Assembly: GCA_963719025.1 (NCBI GenBank)
Contig: CAVRBK010000012.1
Coordinates: 1-15,954, forward strand
Direction of reading: 5' to 3'
DNA: 15,954 nucleotides
Source: Thiosocius sp963719025
GTDB lineage: Bacteria > Pseudomonadota > Gammaproteobacteria > Chromatiales > Chromatiaceae
Within the stretch, counting starts at the first letter, position 1; every line of letters starts with the position of its first letter. A program made the translations under genes and the position numbers. Below are positions 7,710 through 14,483 of the stretch, one piece after another. The notes beneath the pieces were generated by a model. The model ran no database searches, was not told where the DNA came from, and was given only the letters and a program-made list of their open reading frames with translations.

Positions 7710-8594
7710 TCAGGCCTCGCGCAATCCATGACCGGTCAGTTTCAGGAACAGATCGTCGAGCGTTGGCGTACTGATGCTCAGCTGATCGAGTGATGCATCG
7801 CGTGCGCGCAGCTGCGTCAAAACCGAATCGATGTCATCGGTTGCTGCAACCAGGTCGTCGCCTTGTGCGATGAAGCCCGCAGGCAGGGTATCGCAGTCCG
7901 GCAGCGCGGCGCAGGGAACCCTGACCAGGGCGCGCGGGAAATGCCGGGTGAGCAGTTGTGCCGGCTTGCCCTGTTCGATGATGCGGCCACTATCGATCAC
8001 GGCAATTTCATCGCACAGCACGCTGGCCTCTTCCATGTAGTGTGTTGTCAGCAGCACGGTTTTACCCTCATCCCGGATCTTCTCCAGCAGGTACCAGAAA
8101 TTTCGCCGTGATTGTGGATCCAGCCCGGTTGTCGGTTCGTCGAGAAACACCAGGTCAGGGTCGTTCACAAGTGCAATGGCCAGCAGCAGCCGTTGGCGTT
8201 GTCCGCCTGAAAGCGCGCGGGTATCGCGACCGAGCAGCTCACCCAGGTTGCACAGTTCAATCAGTTCCTCTAACGGCCGGCCCTGGCGATAGAAGCTGGC
8301 AAACAGCAACAAGGCCTCGTGCACGGTCTGAAAGTCCTGCAGTGCGGTGTGCTGAAACTGGATGCCGATTTTCTCGCGGAAACGCTCGTCGACCGGTGCG
8401 CCCTGAAAAAGGATGTTGCCGCTGTCCGCTTCAGTGATGCCCTCGAGTATCTCCAGGGTCGTGGTCTTGCCGGCGCCGTTCGGCCCGAGCAGGCCAAAAC
8501 AACCACCCTGTTGTACGGCGAAGCTGATGCCATCCACTGCACGAGTGGAGGGGTAGTCCTTGATAAGGTTGTCGACCTGGATTATTGCAGCCAT
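7710..8594 (-). CDS. ABC transporter ATP-binding protein
   Basis: Nucleotide-binding subunit that powers the adjacent ABC-2 permease, 294 aa. Visible motifs in order: Walker A GPNGAGKTT (37-45), Q-loop IQFQHTALQ (about 78-86), signature LSGGQRQR (128-135), Walker B DLVFLDEP (147-154) with D-loop TGLDP, and H-loop TTHYMEEA (His185). The ATPase core ends near residue 215. The remaining 80 residues form a DrrA/CcmA-type C-terminal extension ending STPTLDDLFLKLTGHGLREA, which is typical of exporter ATPases. It is the first gene of a two-gene minus-strand operon. The ATG at 8594 has no strong ribosome site directly upstream. Confidence 0.95.
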   Translation of the reverse strand: MAAIIQVDNLIKDYPSTRAVDGISFAVQQGGCFGLLGPNGAGKTTTLEILEGITEADSGNILFQGAPVDERFREKIGIQFQHTALQDFQTVHEALLLFASFYRQGRPLEELIELCNLGELLGRDTRALSGGQRQRLLLAIALVNDPDLVFLDEPTTGLDPQSRRNFWYLLEKIRDEGKTVLLTTHYMEEASVLCDEIAVIDSGRIIEQGKPAQLLTRHFPRALVRVPCAALPDCDTLPAGFIAQGDDLVAATDDIDSVLTQLRARDASLDQLSISTPTLDDLFLKLTGHGLREA

Positions 8595-8693
8595 TTGAAA
8601 CGGGCTTGTTCAGACGCGAGAGACGATCACGTCATCATACTGCGTCAAGCCCTGTGTGGACGCGCCATATTCTACAGCGGGTATTAGACAAGG

Positions 8694-8716
8694 GCCCGGG
8701 TGGCGGGCACCCGGGC
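8694..8716 (-). terminator. GC-rich hairpin downstream of the 78-aa gene
   Basis: GCCCGGGTG and CACCCGGGC form a perfect 9-bp stem around a 5-base loop. It starts 9 bases past the minus-strand stop at 8725. What follows on that strand is CCTTGTC rather than a clean T run, so it is at best a weak intrinsic terminator. It could equally protect the transcript end or insulate the ABC operon. Confidence 0.45.
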
Positions 8717-8724
8717 AGGGCGTT

Positions 8725-8961
8725 TCAGCCGTGTGTGCCTGTGCGGCGGATCTCTTCGCGGCGGTAGTCCGGATCCATCCAGCAGCGCGGTAGCTGTTCA
8801 TTGGAGCAGAACACCAGCCCGGCCTTGGCAAAGGCCTTGGGGTCGGGCAGTTCCTCGCCGGCGTTGTAACGCCCAATTATCTCGCCCTGGAAGGGGTCGA
8901 AAAGCGCTGCGGTGTTGAGCACCTCGACCAGTTCGTCGGTTTTGCGTTCTTTCAGAAACAC
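8725..8961 (-). CDS. Small conserved-looking protein, 78 aa, function unknown
   Basis: The product begins MFLKERKTDELVEVLNTAAL and contains LFDPFQGEIIGRYNAGEELP, a Phe-Ala-Lys-Ala-rich turn and a C-terminal segment with two cysteines (FCSNEQLPRCW). It has no signal peptide or membrane segment, so it is probably cytosolic. The GTG at 8961 is supported by GGGAGG (8967-8972) six bases upstream, which makes the start convincing. The composition (acidic, balanced hydrophobics) looks like a folded domain, and I have a vague impression of similar small proteins in gammaproteobacteria but no family name. It lies between the ABC operon and the mutarotase gene, and a hairpin follows it. Confidence 0.7.
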   Translation of the reverse strand: MFLKERKTDELVEVLNTAALFDPFQGEIIGRYNAGEELPDPKAFAKAGLVFCSNEQLPRCWMDPDYRREEIRRTGTHG

Positions 8962-9113
8962 GGGGTACCTCCCGGTCGCAATTCATCGTGACATGCACTG
9001 TCCCCGAAGTATGGGCGATGCGTGGCCATGCGCAATCCGAACCCCGCGCAGGGCAGGGATATTCGGCATTGGCGGCGAACAATCGGGATCGCGCGGCAAA
9101 ACCCGCCCGAGGT

Positions 9114-10028
9114 TTACAGGTCGGACCAGTGGTACACCGCGCCCAGGGTATGTTGCATGCCTGGATCGAGGCTGATCACGTTGTCTGCTGCGTTGGCGGT
9201 TTCGACACAGACAAATCGACGATAGGCATCATCCGCCAGGTCGCTCATCGCCACCGAGATATCTGCCCAGGGATTCCATACCACCGTGGTGCTGCTGCCG
9301 GTGGTTTCGATCTCTACCTGCCTTGCCAGGCTGGTGTCGCTGATTCCTACGCTGTCGGGTACGGCCTGGTAGATACGGTCGACCTCGCCGGTAAACGAAA
9401 CCGCACCGACCTGCTCGAATCGTTGGAAATCACTCGGCTTGTCGAGGTAATACAGCCCCTGCAGGCCATCCACGGAAACACCCGCGATGTCACCAACCGC
9501 AAAATAGGTGTGAAACGCCTGGCTCAGCTGGAAAGGCGACGGCCCGCGGTTGACCGTGGTCATGGTCAGGCCAAGGCGGCTACCGATATCGATGATCAGT
9601 TGCAGTTCGAAGGCGTGCGGCCAGAGGTCATGCCAGCGGTTGTCATCCTGCAGGGCGAGGGTGACGCGCGTCAGGTCTTTGCCCACCTGGCTGACGTCTT
9701 GCAGATCCCACAGGGCGGTGCGTGCGACGCCATGAGCCGGACGACCGGCACCTTCAGGGTCGGCGCCGAACCACGGCCAGCAGATCGGGATGCCTCCCTT
9801 GATGGCCTTTCCCTCAGCGTAGTGCGCGCGCTCGCTGAGAAACAGGCGGTCGTCCTGGGTGCCGGCGGGACGGAAGGACAGTACCTGTCCGCCGTACAGT
9901 GAGATGCGGGCGTCGGCAGCGGCATTGTGAATGTCGATGCAGGGCAGCCCACCCCGGCCGCTGCAGATATCAATGCGTCCGGGAATGGCGTGCAGGGCAG
10001 CCAGCTGTTGAAGCGCCGTATCGGTCAT
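9114..10028 (-). CDS. yeaD: D-hexose-6-phosphate mutarotase (aldose 1-epimerase family)
   Basis: Interconverts the alpha and beta anomers of hexose 6-phosphates, probably glucose-6-phosphate, in the cytosol. The 304-aa product is normal for the YeaD/YMR099C group. The landmark GGIPICWPWFG (78-88) and PAHGVAR (His99) are followed by the catalytic pair: His173 in SQAFHTYFAVGD and Glu277 in RRFVCVETANA. The latter is followed by the family's NAADNVISLDPG. The ATG at 10028 has GAGAG about seven bases upstream. It is transcribed alone or with the small gene that starts 152 bases downstream; nothing notable lies in that gap. Symbol used by analogy with E. coli. Confidence 0.92.
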   Translation of the reverse strand: MTDTALQQLAALHAIPGRIDICSGRGGLPCIDIHNAAADARISLYGGQVLSFRPAGTQDDRLFLSERAHYAEGKAIKGGIPICWPWFGADPEGAGRPAHGVARTALWDLQDVSQVGKDLTRVTLALQDDNRWHDLWPHAFELQLIIDIGSRLGLTMTTVNRGPSPFQLSQAFHTYFAVGDIAGVSVDGLQGLYYLDKPSDFQRFEQVGAVSFTGEVDRIYQAVPDSVGISDTSLARQVEIETTGSSTTVVWNPWADISVAMSDLADDAYRRFVCVETANAADNVISLDPGMQHTLGAVYHWSDL

Positions 10029-10110
10029 GGTTCTCTCGCCATCGTGGTGTCATCCGACTTTACCAGCTGCCTGGATCCGGGGTATTGCCGTGCATCCCGT
10101 TGTGCCGGTG

Positions 10111-10160
10111 AAAAGCAAAAAGCCGCGCCACCCGGCGTGTTTCCACGCGGATGGCACGGC
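10111..10160 (-). terminator. Strong intrinsic terminator
   Basis: On the minus strand GCCGTGCCATCCGCGTG pairs with CACGCCGGGTGGCGCGGC around a GAAA loop, with two G-T pairs and one bulge, followed by TTTTTGCTTTT. It lies 27 bases after the stop of the charged periplasmic protein and just before the mutarotase start. It therefore ends that upstream transcript and gives the mutarotase its own transcription unit. Confidence 0.88.
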
Positions 10161-10186
10161 CCGCAGCTTGCCTGGCCTGAAACTAC

Positions 10187-10774
10187 TCAGCGATCGAGGT
10201 GGTTCCACAGGTAACTGAAGCCACCCTTGTTGTAGGGACGCCAGTACCGGTTGTCCCTTTTATACCGATCGTCTTTATACCGATCGTCCTTATACCGATC
10301 GTCGTAACGATGGGCATACTTGTCATTGCTGGTGGCGCGCTCGATCTTGCGTTGAGACTTTTCCAGGGCCTCACGCAGGGCCCGGCGCTCGCGTTTGGTG
10401 TACTCGCTGTCGGCCCCGAAACGACGCTCCATATCATCGATACGCTGCTGCATTTCGCGCAGGCGGCGCGCCTCGCCGCGGGTCAGGTCGCCGGAACGCA
10501 GGCCCTGGCGAATCTGCTTCTTCTGCAACGTCTGTTGGCGATCGATGCGGTTGTCGAAGTGCCTGTCACTGCGCTTGTCGCTGCGCCTGTCACTGTGCCG
10601 TGGGGCCTGGTAGCGACGGCCATCCCTGCCGATCACCCAGCCATAGGGCACCCGGGCCCTGTCGTGACGGTCGCCATCGCGATGCCCGTCGTCACGGTCA
10701 TGCGCCTGGGCCATGCCGGTCATGCCCAGTACAGCCGCAGTAAGAGTGGCAAGCAATGTGTGCTTGATGTTCAT
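10187..10774 (-). CDS. Secreted or periplasmic highly charged protein, 195 aa
   Basis: The chosen start is ATG 10774, with GGAGA about six bases upstream. It gives a classic signal peptide, MNIKHTLLATLTAAVLGMTG MAQA, with cleavage after AQA. A frame extension upstream to 10897 lacks this logic. The mature part is rich in Arg, Asp, His and Lys: a DRDDGHRDGDRHD segment, VPYGWVIGRDGRRYQAP, a long alpha-helical basic/acidic region with RRLREMQQRIDDMERRFG, then a tail of YKDDR repeats and WRPYNKGGFSYLWNHLDR. The helix could form a coiled coil. Function unknown; metal binding or an envelope role are possible. The tail repeats come from three 15-bp DNA units. A strong terminator follows. Confidence 0.8.
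   Translation of the reverse strand: MNIKHTLLATLTAAVLGMTGMAQAHDRDDGHRDGDRHDRARVPYGWVIGRDGRRYQAPRHSDRRSDKRSDRHFDNRIDRQQTLQKKQIRQGLRSGDLTRGEARRLREMQQRIDDMERRFGADSEYTKRERRALREALEKSQRKIERATSNDKYAHRYDDRYKDDRYKDDRYKRDNRYWRPYNKGGFSYLWNHLDR
10261..10305. repeat. Three tandem 15-bp units inside a coding region
   Basis: TATACCGATCGTCTT, TATACCGATCGTCCT and TATACCGATCGTCGT follow one another exactly. On the minus strand they encode the repeated five-residue YKDDR/DDRYK block of the charged periplasmic protein. Multiples of 15 bases keep the frame, so copy number could vary by slippage without breaking the gene. Confidence 0.9.
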
Positions 10775-10880
10775 AGTGTTCTCCAGTCGTATATCTCGGC
10801 GGGCCTTTCGTTGACCCTGACTGGCACTATAGGAGCGCTTCAATGAACGAAGCCTGAACAGGTTTGCAGCCTGAACATGT

Positions 10881-11078
10881 TTAAGGATTGATTCCACCCA
10901 GCAGGAAAAACAATACGCCGAAGACGATCAGGGCAGGCAACAGGAAGCCGTTGCCGATGCCGGCAATGGTCCGCCCGGGCCTTGCCGTGATTGCTTTTCC
11001 GCCATGCCACCCGGCATTTGCTGCTGATGTGTATTTTCGCATGCCGGCCTCGTCTGCGTGCGTTGATAGCTTAGACAT
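10881..11078 (-). CDS. Small membrane protein, 65 aa, hypothetical
   Basis: The frame from ATG 11078 encodes a hydrophilic N-terminal half (MSKLSTHADEAGMRKYTSAA) and a single C-terminal hydrophobic helix (FLLPALIVFGVLFFLLGG, residues about 45-62), ending GGINP. It would be a tail-anchored inner-membrane peptide. The frame is open far upstream through the antisense of nothing else, but the upstream part overlaps the kinase gene in another frame, so only this segment is plausible. The ribosome site is poor. It lies 98 bases after the sensor kinase stop on the same strand and could be the last gene of that operon. Evidence is the helix and position only. Confidence 0.4.
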   Translation of the reverse strand: MSKLSTHADEAGMRKYTSAANAGWHGGKAITARPGRTIAGIGNGFLLPALIVFGVLFFLLGGINP

Positions 11079-11176
11079 CGGCCCGCTGGATAAATTCTTG
11101 TGCTCAGGCAGGGGGCGATGCTGGACGGAGACTAATTCGCCACGCACGGCGGCGCATTGAATATGCGCAATCGCCG

Positions 11177-13246
11177 CTACTGCGCGGTCCACGGTCGACT
11201 GTCGGGTGGCAGGCTGAGGGTGATGGTGACGCCCGCTGGCGCGGTATGGTTTTCGGCACGCACCGTACCGCCGTGAAATTCGGCTATCAGCCTGACCAGA
11301 TAGAGCCCGAGGCCGAGGTGGGGTTCCGCCTGCCGACCCTTGCGCCCGGAGTACATCGATTGGAACACATCGCTGCGATCCGGCAACAGCGGCCCCGCGT
11401 TGCTGACCGACAGCTCGACCATCCCTTTGCGCGCTTGGCACTCAATCTGCACGCTACTGCCGGGCCGGTGAAAATCGACCGCATTGCCTAGCAGCTTGTC
11501 GAGTGCCTGTCCGATCAGGTCAGGTACGCCCTCGATCGTGACGGTCTCATCGCTGCCCTTCAGCTGCAGATTGAGATCCGGATACAGGCTGCGGAAACCA
11601 GCCGTCTGCAGGCGCAGCAGGGCGGCAAGATCGAAGCGCACGGTCTCGGCCTGGCGCATTGCCTGCTCGAGGCCGGTGGCCTCGCGCAGCCGGGTCAGGA
11701 TCAGTTCCAGGCGCCGCGCGCCATCGCGCGCACGCTCCAGGTAGGCCCCACGATCGGCATCGTCGCTCTGTTCGGCGTTGTCGAGCGAACTGCGCACCAC
11801 CGCCAGGGGCGTGCGCAACTCGTGGGCAAGGCGCGATGCCATGGCCTCGAGGTAGTGGTTGTATTCATGCAGGCGCTGCAGCACGTTGGCGAAACTGCGT
11901 CCGAGATCACCGATCTCGTCCTTCGACGTATCGGCCTGCAGGGTGCCGAGGATCCTGCCGTCGTGGCTGACAGCGTCCTCGACCCGGTTGCGCAGGCGGG
12001 TGATACGCGATGCGAGCAGGCTGGCGAACGCGAGCAGCCCGAGGCTGGTGACGGCGAAGAACAGCAGGGTGACGCCGAACAGGCGCTGCAAGGCCAGGTT
12101 CTGAATCGACAGGATGGCGTTGGTGGTCTGTTCGACCAGTACCGCGCCTTTGACCCCTTCGCTGCTGCGGATCGGCATGGCGGCACTGACCACCACCGCA
12201 TCGCCACGGGGGGGTTGGCGACGCAGGTTGCCAGGCTGCCCGCTCAGGGCGTCGACGACTGGTGCCATGAACAGGTGCGTCTGGTCATCGGACAGGTCAG
12301 CCACGGCGTCGGCATCGCGTGGCAGCACGGCGAGGATCAGGTCCTGGATGAACCAGGGAATATTAGGTGCGTCGGCGCTCAGTGGTGCGTCGGTATCGAG
12401 CCGGCCGGTACGGGCAAGGACCAGGCCCTGGTGATCGGTCACCCAGACGCGGGTCGCTGGCGGCGTCACGCTTTCCAGTACCTGCTCCAGTTGCACCGAG
12501 CGTTCGACGATGCGGCCTAGCGAGTCGGCGGGAAACATGCGCGCACTGGCCAGCATCTGCCGGCTGCGGCTGTCGAGTATGCGTAGCGACAGGCGATCCT
12601 GAATCATGTTGCGCGGCAGACGCAGTTCCAGGGTATAGCCCTGGGGATGAGGCTGCCACTCGCCGCGAATGGCCGGTTCGATGGCAACGCTGTCCGGCGA
12701 TTCATCGTCCGACAGCGTGCGTCTGGCGACGATCCATCCCGGTGCCTCTGGTTGGATGCGATAACGCTGTAGCACGCCGTCGCCATCGGTCAACGCGATG
12801 TCGACCGCATCACCCAGTGCACCGAAATCGCTGCTCGGGTCCTTCACGCCGAGCAGCAGGTAGAGATAGCGGCCATGTTCGCCAAGGTAGATGCTTGCCT
12901 CGAGCGAATCATCGATCGACTGCAGCACCGTGAAGTTCTTTTCGAAACGCTGCCACTCGTCGCGATAGCCATCGAGTTGCGGCGCCTTTTTCATCCGGTG
13001 CAGAAACAGGTTGCGGAAGGTCAGCACCGAGCCGCGGCGGGCGACGCCGTAAAAGACATCGTCATAGCCATACATCACATTGGCGACGGAACTGGCGGTG
13101 GTACTGAGTGCCTGGTCCTGGGCCTCGCGCAGAAAAAGTTCGGTCTCCTGGATGAAGCGATAACCCGCCCACGGTATGCCGAGCAGGGTCAGCGACACCA
13201 ACAGAAGCTTGAAGCGGACACGATGCCAGAAGCGTGGCTGGGACAT
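11177..13246 (-). CDS. pdsS: Sensor histidine kinase of the proteobacterial dedicated sortase system
   Basis: Membrane sensor kinase, 689 aa from ATG 13246 (MSQPRFWHRVRFKLLLVSLT). A first membrane helix (about 12-30) is followed by some 340 residues of periplasmic domain (YLGEHGRYLYLLLGVKDPSS; LELRLPRNMIQDRLSLRILD). A second helix follows at about 375-400 (LFGVTLLFFAVTSLGLLAFA). Then come a HAMP-like linker, the H-box RLAHELRTPLAV with phospho-acceptor His475, the N-box LLGNAVDF (about 586-593), VSNAGP and the G-box HLGLGLYLVRLI. The large N-terminal domain and the partner and target genes match the family annotated as Pds sortase-system kinase. It starts two bases after the regulator stop (TGA-CC-ATG), so the two are translationally coupled. 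It presumably senses an envelope state and controls the sortase/target genes. Confidence 0.9.
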   Translation of the reverse strand: MSQPRFWHRVRFKLLLVSLTLLGIPWAGYRFIQETELFLREAQDQALSTTASSVANVMYGYDDVFYGVARRGSVLTFRNLFLHRMKKAPQLDGYRDEWQRFEKNFTVLQSIDDSLEASIYLGEHGRYLYLLLGVKDPSSDFGALGDAVDIALTDGDGVLQRYRIQPEAPGWIVARRTLSDDESPDSVAIEPAIRGEWQPHPQGYTLELRLPRNMIQDRLSLRILDSRSRQMLASARMFPADSLGRIVERSVQLEQVLESVTPPATRVWVTDHQGLVLARTGRLDTDAPLSADAPNIPWFIQDLILAVLPRDADAVADLSDDQTHLFMAPVVDALSGQPGNLRRQPPRGDAVVVSAAMPIRSSEGVKGAVLVEQTTNAILSIQNLALQRLFGVTLLFFAVTSLGLLAFASLLASRITRLRNRVEDAVSHDGRILGTLQADTSKDEIGDLGRSFANVLQRLHEYNHYLEAMASRLAHELRTPLAVVRSSLDNAEQSDDADRGAYLERARDGARRLELILTRLREATGLEQAMRQAETVRFDLAALLRLQTAGFRSLYPDLNLQLKGSDETVTIEGVPDLIGQALDKLLGNAVDFHRPGSSVQIECQARKGMVELSVSNAGPLLPDRSDVFQSMYSGRKGRQAEPHLGLGLYLVRLIAEFHGGTVRAENHTAPAGVTITLSLPPDSRPWTAQ

Positions 13247-13248
13247 GG

Positions 13249-13944
13249 TCAGGGCTGCGCTACCCAGCGGTAGCCCGCGCCATATACGGCCTCGATCGCA
13301 TCGAATGCCGGATCGACGAGCAGAAACTTTTTGCGGATGCGCTTGATATGCGAGGTGATGGTGGCCAGGTCGACATAGGTATCTGCCGCCTCCATCAACT
13401 GTGCACGGCTTTTGACATGGCCTGGATTGCGTACCAGCGAATGCAGGATCCAGAGTTCCGTCACCGTCAGATCGAGTGGCTGTTCGCACCAGCTGACCCG
13501 CATCTGCTGTGTCATCAGGGTCAGGTCGCCGTTCACGATGATCTCTTCATCGCGTGGCTGTTCACGGGTTGCATCCACCCGCCGGAACAGGGCGCTTACC
13601 CGGGCATTCAGTTGGTGCAGGCTGACATCCTTGGTGACGTAGTCGTCGGCACCGACGCGCAGGCCAACCACGGTGTCCACGTCGCTGTCGCGGGCGGTCA
13701 GAAAAATGATCGGCAATTGCGCCGAGCGCGCCCGCAGTTCGCGGCAGAGCTCGAAACCGCCATCGACCTCGTCACCCAGACCGATGTCGAGTATGACCAG
13801 ATCGGGGAGTTTAAGCCCCAGCGCGGTGCTGGCCGTGGTTCGATCCGCGAAGGCCTCCACCCGATAGCCCTGGCGGCGAAACAGGTCGGCGTAGTTTTCG
13901 CGAATCGCCGGCTCGTCCTCAACGATCGCAATGCTTTTGACCAT
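13249..13944 (-). CDS. pdsR: Response regulator of the proteobacterial dedicated sortase system
   Basis: OmpR/PhoB-type regulator, 231 aa. The receiver domain (1-120) begins MVKSIAIVEDEPAI with the acidic pocket at E9-D10, phospho-acceptor D53 in LVILDIGLGD, the switch Thr in FLTARDSD and the conserved Lys in ADDYVTKD. The winged-helix domain (about 130-228) contains LDLTVTELWILHSLVRNPGH, the recognition helix region TYVDLATITSHIKRIRKKF and the closing IEAVYGAGYRW. It is the first gene of the two-component operon. The ATG at 13944 has no strong Shine-Dalgarno. It likely binds the 353-bp spacer in front of it to control its own operon and the divergent sortase-target gene; that is inference from layout. 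Confidence 0.92.
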   Translation of the reverse strand: MVKSIAIVEDEPAIRENYADLFRRQGYRVEAFADRTTASTALGLKLPDLVILDIGLGDEVDGGFELCRELRARSAQLPIIFLTARDSDVDTVVGLRVGADDYVTKDVSLHQLNARVSALFRRVDATREQPRDEEIIVNGDLTLMTQQMRVSWCEQPLDLTVTELWILHSLVRNPGHVKSRAQLMEAADTYVDLATITSHIKRIRKKFLLVDPAFDAIEAVYGAGYRWVAQP

Positions 13945-14297
13945 GGTGCTTCATTCTGTAGCCGCAACGTGGGGCGAAGTTTAGGGGACTTGAAAAATTT
14001 CTGCGCGGCCTGGGTCACGCCCGCGAGAAACGGCAGCTGAGATACGAATCGCCGGTCGAGGGCAGCCGACACGGTGATTACCCCAACGGGGCGCAGAAAG
14101 CCATCTCCCTGAACAGGGCGGGCTGCCCGATTTTCGCCACCTTTGGTCGCTGGATCGCCCGGCTACGGTGCACGCGCGGCCATCTGTCCCTGCTGAAATT
14201 CACACTGACACCGGCGCAGGCCAGGAGGCCGCACCCCGCCATGGAAGGCGCGCTGGACCAATCAACCTGAGTTCATGCTGAATCCGGAGGACAGACA
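13945..14297. promoter_or_regulatory. 353-bp divergent spacer of the Pds locus
   Basis: It separates the regulator start (minus) from the first plus-strand ORF of the target operon, so both promoters and the regulator binding sites should be here. I found no convincing paired -35/-10 hexamers and no clear direct-repeat operator by eye. A GGAGG at 14286-14290 near the right end belongs to the 61-aa ORF. No long ORF in the spacer looks like a gene. Confidence 0.4.
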
Positions 14298-14483
14298 ATG
14301 TCGAAATCAAGGCCCAGGCCGACGCGCGATCGGCGACCAGCGGAATGGTTCTATCTGGGTGCGGGCGGTCTGCTGCAGCCGTTGAGCGAGGAGTTTCTGT
14401 ACCGCTCGCCCGAAGATCAGGCATGCCATCACTGTCGTATCGCAGGTCCGTCGAAAAAGGAGCGCGACGATGTGCCGCGCTGA
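14298..14483 (+). CDS. Small basic ORF, 61 aa, overlapping the sortase target start
   Basis: The ATG at 14298 has an excellent ribosome site (GGAGG at 14286-14290, seven bases away). The product starts MSKSRPRPTRDRRPAEWF, has a short hydrophobic patch YLGAGGLLQPLSEEFLY, a CHHC cluster (QACHHCR) and a charged end KKERDDVPR. It resembles nothing I know. Its TGA at 14481-14483 lies 14 bases inside the next gene, so ribosomes finishing it could feed the target protein start. It may be a translated leader, a small partner of the sortase system, or chance. The good ribosome site argues against chance; the overlap may reflect translational coupling. Confidence 0.45.
   Translation: MSKSRPRPTRDRRPAEWFYLGAGGLLQPLSEEFLYRSPEDQACHHCRIAGPSKKERDDVPR

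Noticed and set aside
8988..9902. 304-aa plus-strand ORF
   Set aside because: Antisense of the mutarotase gene, whose catalytic residues are all present on the other strand.
10199..10846. 215-aa Val/Ala/Pro-rich plus-strand ORF resembling a membrane protein
   Set aside because: Antisense of the charged periplasmic protein, which has a signal peptide, ribosome site and terminator.
13247..13489. N-terminal extension of the sensor kinase frame
   Set aside because: It overlaps the regulator gene; the ATG two bases after the regulator stop precedes a normal membrane helix.
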